In this document: piece by piece, positions 55,394 to 63,731 of the stretch
Layout: every line of letters starts with the position of its first letter
Position numbering within the stretch: the stretch's first letter is position 1
NCBI RefSeq assembly: GCF_024399335.1
Contig: NZ_CP075339.1
Coordinates: forward strand, 2,108,001 to 2,172,000
Direction of reading: 5' to 3'
Length of the DNA: 64,000 bases
DNA from: Leucobacter aridicollis
GTDB lineage: Bacteria; Actinomycetota; Actinomycetes; Actinomycetales; Microbacteriaceae
Translations under genes and position numbers: made by a program
Notes under the pieces: generated by a model
What the model saw: the letters and a program-made list of their open reading frames with translations, nothing else
What the model was told of the DNA's origin: nothing
Databases searched by the model: none

Positions 55394-56698
55394 TTAGGCG
55401 CTCTTGTCGAAGGCGCGGATCGCCTGCTCAAGGAATTCGTCGCGGCTCAACTTGCCGCTGACCAGGGGGCCAGCGTTGCGCTCGATGACCGCGAGCACCT
55501 CAAGCGGGTACGAGGAGAAACCTGTGTGGTTCTCGTCGTTCACGATGAGCGGCACGAAGGCCTCCTGCATCGGGGTCTTGGCCTCAGCCTGTACTGCGTT
55601 GTTGTTCGGCACGACGTTCGCGACGTCCCAGAGGATCTGCTGCGCGGTCGCACCACCCATGAAGTTCACGAAGGCGTTCGCAGCTTCTGGGGACTTCGTC
55701 CACTTGGTCACTGACCAGCCCGCCTCGGCACCAGCGTCGATGAGCGAGTCGTACTTGGACTCGGGCACCTGCGGGAGCGGCATGACTGTCGTGCTCGGCT
55801 GATCGTTGTAGCCGGTCTCGGCGGTCGCGAGGCCACCAGTGGTGAACATTGCCGCGTCGCCAGCGTAGTACTGGTTGAAGGCGTCGTCGTACATTGCGCG
55901 ACCGAGGCCTTCCTCGCCGCCGAAGCAGCCTGCCTCATTCATCTCGAGGATGCGGTCAACGGCCTGCCCGAACAGCGGGTCGTCCATCTTCAGCTCGCCC
56001 TGAGTCCACTTCACGAGAGTGTCAGCGTCCATCTGCTGGCTCGTGATCATGTACATGAGGGTCTCCATCAGGATCCCGTCCTGCCAACCCGTCGCGAACG
56101 GCAGAATGCCCTTCGAGTCGAGCGTCTTGCACGCGCCGATCAGGCCGTCCCAGGTCGCAATGCTCTGGGGGTCGACGCCACCCTTCGCGAACAGATCCTG
56201 GTTGACAAGCAAGGCATAGCCGTACGCGCCTGTCGGAAGAATGTAGAGGTTGCCGTCGCTCGAGTAGTTGTCCTCGAGGTAGCGAAGATCGCCCTCAATC
56301 TCGGGGTCGATCGCGTCTTGCAGCGGGAAGAGCGAATTACGGTAGCTGTACGCCTGCGCGCCGCCGTACATCGTCACGACGTCGGGGCCGCTCTTTGAGA
56401 CGCCCGAGTTGCGCAGCTGATCCCAGTAGGTGCCATAGGGCATCGTGGTGAGCTCGATCTCCACCTGGGGGTACTGCTCATTGAACGCGTCAATGATCTG
56501 GTCGTAGGCCTTGTCGCCGTTCTCGTAGTTGTCGGGAAGGAACGTCCAAACCTTGAGGGTGGTATCGTCCTTCGGTACCTCCGAGAAGGTGAGGGTGTTT
56601 GCAGTGTCCGCGCCCCCGGTAGAGCAGCCGGTGAGCGCAATTGCCGCTGCAGCGAGGGCAGCGGCCCCGCCGAGCACGCGTGAACGAGTCGATGTCAT
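55394..56698 (-). CDS. extracellular solute-binding lipoprotein (ABC sugar type)
   Basis: A 434-residue family-1 solute-binding protein. Signal peptide ends at the lipobox LTGC (Cys at about residue 25). DTTLKVWTFLPDNYENGDKA and GPDVVTMYGGAQAYSYRN and WSVTKWTKSPEAANAFVNFM are typical of CUT1 binding proteins. ATG 56698 has AAAGGA upstream; the frame goes to 56728. The ligand is unknown; its place beside SAHase genes hints at a nucleoside or ribosyl compound rather than an ordinary sugar. Confidence 0.85.
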   Translation of the reverse strand: MTSTRSRVLGGAAALAAAAIALTGCSTGGADTANTLTFSEVPKDDTTLKVWTFLPDNYENGDKAYDQIIDAFNEQYPQVEIELTTMPYGTYWDQLRNSGVSKSGPDVVTMYGGAQAYSYRNSLFPLQDAIDPEIEGDLRYLEDNYSSDGNLYILPTGAYGYALLVNQDLFAKGGVDPQSIATWDGLIGACKTLDSKGILPFATGWQDGILMETLMYMITSQQMDADTLVKWTQGELKMDDPLFGQAVDRILEMNEAGCFGGEEGLGRAMYDDAFNQYYAGDAAMFTTGGLATAETGYNDQPSTTVMPLPQVPESKYDSLIDAGAEAGWSVTKWTKSPEAANAFVNFMGGATAQQILWDVANVVPNNNAVQAEAKTPMQEAFVPLIVNDENHTGFSSYPLEVLAVIERNAGPLVSGKLSRDEFLEQAIRAFDKSA

Positions 56699-56717
56699 GA
56701 GTGTGTGGTCCTTTGTC

Positions 56718-57935
56718 TTACCAGGCACGCGCGGCTTCGCGCTGCCGATCTGTGAGGGATTCGAGGCTGCCGCCTGCAGCCTCGAGACGAATACGGGCGA
56801 CTTCCTGCTCGATGTCGGTTGGCAGGTCGTAGACTCCCGGTTTCCAGTCCTTCGCGCCGGCGGCGAGCCGCTCGACTGCGAGAGCCTGGAGCGAGAGCGA
56901 GAGATCCATCACTTCGATGGGGTTTCCCTCGGCGTCGGCGCAGTTCAGGCAGTCTCCTTCGGAGATGAGATTGACTGTCCGGCCCGCGCGCGACGTGTAG
57001 GCAGTGACCGCGTGGCGCACGTGACGTGCGTCCCCGAGGCCACGAAGGTAGTCCATCGGCATCTCGAAGTCGCCTCCGCCGGCGGTGCAGAGGAAGGCAC
57101 CCTCTGGCAACGCTTCGACGTGTTCGGCTGTGACGGCGTCTGCGAGACCGGTGCAGCTGAACACCACCTCGGCCGTCACTGCTGCCTCACGGAAGGCTGT
57201 GACCTCATAGCCGTCGTGAAGTGCACGCAGAGCCCGGATTGGATCAATCTCGGAGACAATCACACGGGCTCCAAGCGCCGCAGCATACTTCGCAACTCCC
57301 ATGCCAACCCAGCCGTAGCCAACAACCACGACTCGGCGGCCCGCGAGCTGCAGGTTCGTAATGTCAACGAACGCCATCACGCACGACTGACCAGTGCCGT
57401 AGATGTTGTCGAAGAGATATTTCGCTGCAGAGTCGTTGACGGCGATAACGGGGAGCTTCAGCTCGCCCTCCTCGTTCATCACGCGGAGGGGGCGAACCCC
57501 ACTCGTGGTCTCCTCAGCTGCGCCGATCATCTTCGCAACAAGCTCTGGGTATTCGCGGTGCGCGAGTCGTGTCACTGAGGCGCCATCGTCGATAAGAATG
57601 TCGAGGCCAGTCTCGAGGAACTCCCGTGCAAGCTGGAGCTCCTCAGCTTCAGTTGCGCGGCTATCTGCGAAGACCTGGAAGCCCTGCTCACGCAAGGCCT
57701 CAACAACCTGCTGATCCGTCGATGACGCGTTGCAGTACACCACGACGTCGGCGCCGGCATCCCGGAGCGCGAGCGCAAGGTTCGCTGTCTTTGGCTCGAG
57801 CACGAGGCTCACACCAACGCGGACGCCCGCGAGCGTCCCGGCGCGCTTCACACGCTCCGCGATTGCGCGCAGCACCGGCATGCTGCGAGCCGCCCAAATA
57901 ATGCGCTCTGCGCCAGACCCGGTGATGTCGATCAT
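56718..57935 (-). CDS. S-adenosylhomocysteine hydrolase-like protein 1 (probable pseudo-enzyme)
   Basis: A 405-residue SAHase-fold protein of the short archaeal type (no C-terminal RY tail; end EVARIRLEAAGGSLESLT). NAD site GYGWVGMG at about 206-213. Asp117, Glu141/142, Lys172 and Asp176 of the active-site set are conserved. The nucleotide-binding histidines are not: LVLEPKT has Val45 where paralogue 2 has HLEAKT, CTAGGGD has Gly287 where it has NAGHHD, and GNP (Asn338) replaces GHP. The 4-base overlap with the upstream paralogue gene implies co-translation. It probably binds NAD but is unlikely to work as an ordinary SAHase. Confidence 0.82.
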   Translation of the reverse strand: MIDITGSGAERIIWAARSMPVLRAIAERVKRAGTLAGVRVGVSLVLEPKTANLALALRDAGADVVVYCNASSTDQQVVEALREQGFQVFADSRATEAEELQLAREFLETGLDILIDDGASVTRLAHREYPELVAKMIGAAEETTSGVRPLRVMNEEGELKLPVIAVNDSAAKYLFDNIYGTGQSCVMAFVDITNLQLAGRRVVVVGYGWVGMGVAKYAAALGARVIVSEIDPIRALRALHDGYEVTAFREAAVTAEVVFSCTGLADAVTAEHVEALPEGAFLCTAGGGDFEMPMDYLRGLGDARHVRHAVTAYTSRAGRTVNLISEGDCLNCADAEGNPIEVMDLSLSLQALAVERLAAGAKDWKPGVYDLPTDIEQEVARIRLEAAGGSLESLTDRQREAARAW

Positions 57936-59209
57936 GCTGCGCCCCCCTCTTCCATGCGTGCGGTGTGATCGTCGCGCTGATCGGCGCGGAGCTCGTCCAG
58001 GGTGATCCCGTACGACGCGAGCTTTGCCGTTGCGATCGAATCGTCGAGTTCCTTCGGCAGGATGTGCACGCCCGGCTCGAGATCAGTCGATGCAAGGTGG
58101 TGCACGCCGAGGCCCTGCACCGCGAACGTCAGGTCCATGACCTCGACCGGGTGGCCACTGCCACCGGCAATATTGACGAGCGCGCCACCGGCGAGCACGT
58201 GAAGATCCCGATCCCCGACGGTGTAGCTTGTGATGCCCGGGCGCGATTCGAAGACGTGAGAAGATGCAGCTTCGAGGGCCTCGGTATCGACTTCAAGGTC
58301 GTGATGCCCTGCGTTGCCAAGCACGACGTCGTGCGCGAGGTACTGAATGTCTGCCTCGCCGATCGCGCGCATCCCGCCTGTGGCTGTGATGATGACTTCG
58401 GCCTCTGGGAACACCTCCGCGCGGGATCCGACTGTATGCCCATCGGTGTGAGCCTCAAGCGCGCGGACGGGGTCAACCTCCGTCACAAACGTTCGCGCAC
58501 CCATTGCCTTGGCGTAGAGCGCGAGTCCCTTGCCGACGTAGCCGTAACCAACGACCGCGATGCGCGAGCCTGCAATCTGGCGGTTCGTGAGGCGCAGGAG
58601 CGCCTGCAGTGTCGTCTGGCCTGTCGCGTAGCGGTTATCGAACAGGTGCTTGCAGCGTGCGTCGTTCGCGGTGAGCGCCGGGAATGGAAGGTTGCCGGCG
58701 GCCGCCATTGCCTGCAGCCTCGCCGTACCGGTGGTTGTCTCTTCCGAAACGCCTTTGAGCTTCGCAAACACGTCGGGGCGATGCTCCGCGGTGCGCATCG
58801 TGAGCTCGGCCCCATCGTCGATGATGTAATCCGGTTCGCAGTCTGCTGCGGCCTTGAGCTCGAGCTCCCAGCTGTCGTAGTCTCCCCCGGCGTCTGCGAC
58901 TACAGTCATGCCGCGTGCGCGGAGCGCAGCAACGACGGATGCGTCCGTCGTGCGCGGGTTGCTTCCGGCCGCGATGACCTCGGCACCCGCGTCAGCGAGC
59001 ACCGTCGCGAGGAACGCAGTCTTCGCTTCGAGGTGTACAACGACAGCGACACGCTTGCCGCGCAGCGACCCGTCGTTCACCGCCTCGCGCACGTAGCCAT
59101 CGAGAACGGGCGAGTGTGTGCGCACCCACTCAATCCGGGCGGCACCGTCGCGTGCGAGCGCAGCGGTCCTGTCCTCTGCGGCAGCTGTCTGATTCGCCTC
59201 TTGCGCCAT
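57932..59209 (-). CDS. S-adenosylhomocysteine hydrolase-like protein 2 (intact active-site set)
   Basis: A 425-residue archaeal-type SAHase (no C-terminal KxxxxRY tail). Active-site set: His59 in HLEAKTAFL, Asp131/132 (IIDDGA), Glu156/157 (GVSEETTTG), Lys187 and Asp191 (NDARCKHLFDN), NAD loop GYGYVGKG (221-228), His302 (GNAGHHDLEVD) and His353 (GHP). It would cleave the thioether of adenosyl- or inosyl-homocysteine-like compounds. It is the first gene of the operon and lies behind a LacI-type operator. Whether the natural substrate is SAH, S-inosylhomocysteine or another nucleoside is open. Confidence 0.85.
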   Translation of the reverse strand: MAQEANQTAAAEDRTAALARDGAARIEWVRTHSPVLDGYVREAVNDGSLRGKRVAVVVHLEAKTAFLATVLADAGAEVIAAGSNPRTTDASVVAALRARGMTVVADAGGDYDSWELELKAAADCEPDYIIDDGAELTMRTAEHRPDVFAKLKGVSEETTTGTARLQAMAAAGNLPFPALTANDARCKHLFDNRYATGQTTLQALLRLTNRQIAGSRIAVVGYGYVGKGLALYAKAMGARTFVTEVDPVRALEAHTDGHTVGSRAEVFPEAEVIITATGGMRAIGEADIQYLAHDVVLGNAGHHDLEVDTEALEAASSHVFESRPGITSYTVGDRDLHVLAGGALVNIAGGSGHPVEVMDLTFAVQGLGVHHLASTDLEPGVHILPKELDDSIATAKLASYGITLDELRADQRDDHTARMEEGGAA

Positions 59210-59254
59210 ACGTCCCCCAACCCTCCGGCCACCCGAAGTTCGTCAACGGAAATT

Positions 59255-59270
59255 ATCTTAGCGCTTAGAT
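59255..59270. promoter_or_regulatory. putative LacI-type operator
   Basis: ATCTTAGCGCTTAGAT with the central CG and TWAGCGCTWA core characteristic of LacI-family sites. It lies 46-61 bases upstream of the SAHase-2 start and about 120 bases below the LacI gene. Confidence 0.6.
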
Positions 59271-59387
59271 CGGCGTCGTCAAAGGCAAGTGACGCCGCGT
59301 GACATGTGCTAGTCGGCGCTCCACGCAAGCGGCAAGCGGCAGAATCCCAAGGGCTACGGGCCCTCAGAGATCGCAAATAGGCAGCAC

Positions 59388-60443
59388 TCAGGCTTCGCCG
59401 ATAGCGGTCCCAGAAGTTGGGCAGCCGCACGTCTCCCCAACCACAAGTTCGCCGGCGAACACGAGATGCGCAGCCAGCGGGCCCGGCGAGTCACCGCCAC
59501 TCTGCGCGGCCGCACCGATCTCTTCAAGCATGTCAAAGGCGCGCTCAGCAAGCTGCTCCATCGGCACCCGGACAGTGGTGAGCCGCACCCTGCCGAGGAG
59601 GGCCTCGCGGATTCCGTCAAAGCCCACAAGGGCAAGATCCTCAGGGATGCGAGCGCCGACAGCCGCTGCGGCCCGCAACACCGCGAGCGCCTGTTCATCG
59701 GTCGTCGCAAAGATCGCCTCAGGCCATTCTCCGCCCTCGAGAATCTCGCGCACGTCAGCCTCGACCTGCACCCTGTCGAAGGAGCTACGATACACGCGCC
59801 CCTCGGTCGGCAGGCCAGCCTCCGCCATTGCCTGTTCCCACCCCTGCACGCGGAGGCTCGCCGGGTCTCCGGCGTGCGTGCCTGCCAGACACAGGATGTC
59901 TGTGAAGCCGTGACCGATCAGGTGTTCCACCGCGAGTTTGGCTCCAGCGTGATCGTCAAATCGCACACTCGGAGCCGTGACGCCCTCGGGAACCGAATGG
60001 ATGAAGACGAACGGCACGTCGGATGGGATCTCATCCCCCTGCGCAACACTCATCGTAAAGATTCCGCGCGCCCGCAGATCAGAGAAGCCCGAGATGTAGT
60101 GGGCAGAGATCTCACCGTCGTACCCCGTGTTGCCGAGCATCGTGAGGAAACCGCGCTTTCGTCCCTCAGCCTCGAAGCAACGCGACAGCTCACCAAAGAA
60201 CCCATTCGCCGTGTCAGGCACAATCAGCCCAACAAGGTTAGACCGGCCAGCGCTCAACGCCCCAGCGATCGGGTTTCGCCGGTACCCCAGCTCCCCGATC
60301 GCCTTCTCAACGCGCTCACGCGTCGCCGGCGCCACCGCCCGTGGCCCGTTGTTCACGACATAGCTCACGACGGCAGTCGAAGTGCCAGCCTTCGCTGCAA
60401 CATCGGCGAGCGTCGGGCGGCGTGAAGATGAACCCATGGTCAT
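59388..60443 (-). CDS. LacI family transcriptional regulator
   Basis: A 351-residue LacI/GalR protein. The helix-turn-helix is TLADVAAKAGTSTAVVSYVV (about residues 11-30), with YRRNPIAGALSAGRSN as the hinge, and the periplasmic-binding-protein-like sensor covers 60-340. It is on the same strand directly above the SAHase/ABC operon, with an operator in the 178-base gap, so it is the likely repressor of that operon and its inducer is likely the imported compound. It is divergent from rnhA. Confidence 0.87.
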   Translation of the reverse strand: MTMGSSSRRPTLADVAAKAGTSTAVVSYVVNNGPRAVAPATRERVEKAIGELGYRRNPIAGALSAGRSNLVGLIVPDTANGFFGELSRCFEAEGRKRGFLTMLGNTGYDGEISAHYISGFSDLRARGIFTMSVAQGDEIPSDVPFVFIHSVPEGVTAPSVRFDDHAGAKLAVEHLIGHGFTDILCLAGTHAGDPASLRVQGWEQAMAEAGLPTEGRVYRSSFDRVQVEADVREILEGGEWPEAIFATTDEQALAVLRAAAAVGARIPEDLALVGFDGIREALLGRVRLTTVRVPMEQLAERAFDMLEEIGAAAQSGGDSPGPLAAHLVFAGELVVGETCGCPTSGTAIGEA

Positions 60444-60536
60444 TCATTGTAGGGGTGGAGGCCGCCGCCACGCCCGCCTGCCCGGACACGCGGGCAGCGA
60501 CCCGAATCTGCGGCAACCCCTGGCAAGATATTACGC

Positions 60537-61067
60537 ATGACACTTACCGCGGCAGCAGATGGTTCGGCACTCGGCAACCCAGGCCCCGCAGGGTGGGCCT
60601 GGGTCATCGACGAAGACCGCTGGCGGGCAGGTGGTTGGCCGCGCGCAACAAACAACCAAGGCGAACTCATGGCCGTGCTCGATCTGCTGCATGCGACAGC
60701 CGACCTCGCTGAGCCCCTTCTCGTGCAGTGCGACAGCCAATACGTCATCAACTCAGTCACACAGTGGATGCCCGGCTGGAAACGCCGCGGTTGGCGTAAG
60801 GCAGACGGGAAGCCCGTGCTGAACCGGGAGCTGCTCGAAGCACTCGACAAGGCACTCGTCGGGCGCGACGTGAAATTCGAATGGGTGAAGGGGCACGCAG
60901 GGCACCCGCTCAACGAGGCCGCTGACGACCGAGCTCGCTGGGCAGCGGAGGCCTACCAGCGCGGAGTCGAGCCAAACCGTGGTCCCGGATTCGCCGGTGC
61001 GGGCCCCACTCCCGAGATGCAGGCGAACGGAGCTCACACGCAGCAGGCTCCCCCAACCTTGTTCTAG
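60537..61067 (+). CDS. rnhA: ribonuclease HI family protein
   Basis: A 176-residue RNase H. The catalytic carboxylates are Asp8 (AADGSALGNPGP), Glu43 (NNQGELMAV), Asp66 (QCDSQYVI) and Asp130 (NEAADDRARW), so it should cleave RNA in RNA:DNA hybrids. The C-terminal 35 residues are a proline/glutamine-rich tail outside the fold. It is divergent from the LacI gene. Confidence 0.9.
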   Translation: MTLTAAADGSALGNPGPAGWAWVIDEDRWRAGGWPRATNNQGELMAVLDLLHATADLAEPLLVQCDSQYVINSVTQWMPGWKRRGWRKADGKPVLNRELLEALDKALVGRDVKFEWVKGHAGHPLNEAADDRARWAAEAYQRGVEPNRGPGFAGAGPTPEMQANGAHTQQAPPTLF

Positions 61068-61241
61068 CGCGGTGACGCGGCTCGAGCCGGTCGCACCCTA
61101 TGGGCCACTCCCTGGTGCAGCACGAACCTCTTCACATCCTCGCGTGCTCCCCAAGTACCCGGAGAATTGGGGTGCCACAGGAGAATTGCGGCCGCAAGGA
61201 TGCCCGAGTAGTCAACGGACGAGCGAGCAGCGACCTGCAAG

Positions 61242-61538
61242 CTAGCGGCCGCGCCAGCAGTGCGCGTGGATGTGACGCCTGTCGCGCACAGCGGCCTCAT
61301 CGCCAAACAGATGATCGGCGGGCCATGCGACAACGTGAGCCTGACCAGCGGGCACGTCCGTGCCACATTCCGGGCAGCGATACGCTTTCTCAGCCCGGTG
61401 TGCAGGGATATCCCGCACGAACCACTCGCGCCCACCAACGAATTCTTTACGGGCGCCGCCGTAGGCAAGCCGGGTCACATCGCGCTGAGGCGATTGGGCG
61501 GCTCGCTGGTACTTATTCGGTCCGCGACTGCGCGCCAC
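61242..61538 (-). CDS. small zinc-ribbon protein (hypothetical ATP/GTP-binding family of actinobacteria)
   Basis: A 98-residue basic protein. RCPECGTDVPAGQAHVVAW (residues about 53-71), then DRRHIHAHCW, gives two CPxC-His/Cys halves of a zinc ribbon. Near-identical small proteins are found next to many actinobacterial genes and are often called ATP/GTP-binding without evidence. It lies 3 bases after the lysozyme-like gene stop, so it may share its transcript. Confidence 0.7.
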   Translation of the reverse strand: MARSRGPNKYQRAAQSPQRDVTRLAYGGARKEFVGGREWFVRDIPAHRAEKAYRCPECGTDVPAGQAHVVAWPADHLFGDEAAVRDRRHIHAHCWRGR

Positions 61539-61541
61539 CGG

Positions 61542-62162
61542 TTACCACCAGTGGTTCGCGGTCCAGAACTCGTACGCGCCTGCCCAGCTGCCATAGCGGT
61601 CAGTCGCGTAGCCGTTCGCCCAGCGGAGGTTGTCGACTGGGTTGTAGCCGCTTCCCGGGACCTTGCTGCAGGGCAGCGCCTGGATCAGGCCGCACGCGCC
61701 CGACGACGGGTTCGTGGCGTTCGGGTTCCAGCCGCTCTCCTTCTGCGCGATGAAATCGACATAGCTCCAGTCACTCTCGGCGATGCCAGCCGCAGCCATC
61801 CATTCCGCCGGCGACCCGCCACCCTCAAAGCGTGGAAGTGCGGCCGGAGCCTGCACTGCGTCCTGAGTTGCTTCGGTCCCGGTCTCTGTCTTCGCGGGTT
61901 CAGGCTTTGGCTCAGGCTTCGGGTCGGGAAGCTTCTCGATCGGAACCTCGGGCAGGACGAAATCGTCGGCCGGGTTCTCGTTCGGCACGAACTCCTGATA
62001 CAGCCGCTCGTTGAGCGCGGCCGGAATCACATCGGCGTTCGCGTCAGTCAGAGTCATCGGCGCAACAGCGGCGCCGCCGAGGAGTACAGCGACGGCAGCG
62101 ACCGCAAGCGGCGCTCGCATGCGCATCCAGGGACGGGTGGGACGTGTTGTCTGAGTACTCAC
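61542..62162 (-). CDS. secreted lysozyme-like (SLT/Rpf-type) muralytic protein
   Basis: A 206-residue exported protein: a signal peptide (APLAVAAVAVLLGGAAVAPMTL, cut near residue 45), a lysine/proline linker at about 85-105, and a C-terminal lysozyme-like domain (YVDFIAQKESGWNPNATNPSSG, then YGLIQALPCSKVPGSGYN type with the catalytic Glu in QKESGW). It should cut or bind peptidoglycan during cell growth. It is on the same strand as the zinc-ribbon gene downstream. Confidence 0.8.
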   Translation of the reverse strand: MSTQTTRPTRPWMRMRAPLAVAAVAVLLGGAAVAPMTLTDANADVIPAALNERLYQEFVPNENPADDFVLPEVPIEKLPDPKPEPKPEPAKTETGTEATQDAVQAPAALPRFEGGGSPAEWMAAAGIAESDWSYVDFIAQKESGWNPNATNPSSGACGLIQALPCSKVPGSGYNPVDNLRWANGYATDRYGSWAGAYEFWTANHWW

Positions 62163-62218
62163 AATGTAACGATCTTATATCAGGGCCGCTGGGAAGCCAA
62201 GGGCGAACAAATCAGGGA

Positions 62219-62785
62219 TCAGCGTGTGGACAGAATGATGTCGACAAGCGAGTCGAGCAACGCGTCAACCTGCGCCTCGTCGTACCCGCGCCACTCGGGG
62301 TGGAACACGACCTCGCGCACCTCGCCAGGGGTCACCGAGATCTCGCGGTTCGCGAACATCGCACCGATCCGATCGAGGAAGGCGTCGACCTGCGAGCGCC
62401 GGTAGCCGAGAGCGAATACTCCACGCCGCCTGAACCGCTTGCCACGCGGCCGACCGATTCGACCACGAACGTCAGAGAGCAAGCCACGAGCTTCGCGCCA
62501 CCACTCGTCCTCGCCCTGCTCTCGAACCACGGCCCGCCGTTCGCGCTCGAAGAAAACATCCTCGAGGCGGTCCAGAGCCGCGTCGACATGCCTGGGCGAA
62601 TACCCCTTGCGCTGCATCTTAAACGCGAGGCTGCGCACGTCATCTGCGGTGAGACTCGGCGCACCCCCCTCCTCGTACGCAGACCGCGCGCGATCGAGGA
62701 ACTCGTCGACCTGCTGCGGCTTGTAGCCGCGCTCGCGGCCAGAGGTCAGCGGGAACGGGCTTTCGTTTTCTGCACCGTGACTCAC
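62219..62785 (-). CDS. DivIVA-domain repeat protein
   Basis: A 188-residue protein with three DivIVA-type segments: RERGYKPQQVDEFLDRARSA, RKGYSPRHVDAALDRLEDVF and LGYRRSQVDAFLDRIGAMFA, plus a fourth weaker WRGYDEAQVDALLDSL. Each has the GYxxxxVDxxLDR pattern of the N-terminal DivIVA motif; such proteins position cell-wall synthesis at curved membrane. Its 4-base overlap with the start of cdsA (62782-62785) means translational coupling. Confidence 0.8.
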   Translation of the reverse strand: MSHGAENESPFPLTSGRERGYKPQQVDEFLDRARSAYEEGGAPSLTADDVRSLAFKMQRKGYSPRHVDAALDRLEDVFFERERRAVVREQGEDEWWREARGLLSDVRGRIGRPRGKRFRRRGVFALGYRRSQVDAFLDRIGAMFANREISVTPGEVREVVFHPEWRGYDEAQVDALLDSLVDIILSTR

Positions 62786-63726
62786 GACAAAACTCCCAAC
62801 GCCAGTGCAAGGCCAAAGGCAACGACAGTGGATGGAAGCAACGAATCCAGCCTGTCAAGCAATCCGCCGTGGCCCGGGATCCAGTTGCTCATATCTTTCA
62901 CGTTCAGGTCACGCTTGATGAGGGACTCAGTGAGGTCTCCCCCGGTCGCGGTCAGGAGCACGAGCGCGCCGAAGATCAACCCAACCCACCAGGGTTGGTC
63001 AAGCGCCGCAACAGTTATTCCGACGCCTGCAACCATGGCGGCGACTGCTGCTCCGGCAAAGCCCTCCCATGTCTTGTTGGGGCTGATGCGCGGCGTCATC
63101 TTGTGCTTGCCGAGTGTGACACCAGCAGCGTATGCGCCGATGTCGACCGAAACCGCGACGAGTACGAGCGCGAAGACCCACCACTGCCCGTTCGGCACTG
63201 CAAGCAAGAGCACCGCAAAGCTTCCGAGGAATGGCACGTAAACGAGTGTGAACAGCCCCGAGAAGATGTCGCGGATGAGTGTCTTCGGCTCGACAGGCGT
63301 GCGGGCTGCAAGGCCTTCAACGACACGCCAGATTGTGAGGAGAGCGGATGCGGCGAACAAGCTCAGCAAGAGCCCCTCAGCGCCGTAGAAGTACGCCGAG
63401 GCAACCATGCTGAGGCCGCTGACAACAACGCCAATTCGCGGAACGCGACGACCGGCTACGCGGAACGCAGTCGCGAGCTCGACGACGGCGACGCCAACGA
63501 GCAGCGCGATGAACCACACGAACAGGATGCCGTCAAAGAACAGCAGGCTCCCCAGGAACACCCCGGCGAGCAAGAGGCCGACGCCGATGGCGAGAAAGAG
63601 ATTCCTGCCGGCTTTCTTCTCGATTCTCGCGTTCGTCGCCTCGAGCTGGGCCCGTGTCGCCTCGAGCTGGGCGCGAGTCGAGTCGAGATGTGCTCGAATC
63701 TCCTCGCGCCGCCCTCCCCCTGACAT
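62782..63726 (-). CDS. cdsA: phosphatidate cytidylyltransferase
   Basis: A 314-residue membrane enzyme that makes CDP-diacylglycerol. Eight or so helices and the C-terminal signature SLIKRDLNVKDMSNWIPGHGGLLDRLDSL type (residues about 265-292) fix the family. The N-terminal 35 residues form an extra cytosolic helix with a doubled heptad RAQLEAT, not usual in CdsA. It is 5 bases after the frr stop. Confidence 0.93.
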   Translation of the reverse strand: MSGGGRREEIRAHLDSTRAQLEATRAQLEATNARIEKKAGRNLFLAIGVGLLLAGVFLGSLLFFDGILFVWFIALLVGVAVVELATAFRVAGRRVPRIGVVVSGLSMVASAYFYGAEGLLLSLFAASALLTIWRVVEGLAARTPVEPKTLIRDIFSGLFTLVYVPFLGSFAVLLLAVPNGQWWVFALVLVAVSVDIGAYAAGVTLGKHKMTPRISPNKTWEGFAGAAVAAMVAGVGITVAALDQPWWVGLIFGALVLLTATGGDLTESLIKRDLNVKDMSNWIPGHGGLLDRLDSLLPSTVVAFGLALALGVLS

Positions 63727-63731
63727 ACGGA

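Noticed and set aside
57965..59302. 445-codon open frame antisense to the SAHase pair
   Set aside because: The minus-strand reading gives two clear SAHase folds; the plus frame has no recognisable motif and no ribosome site.
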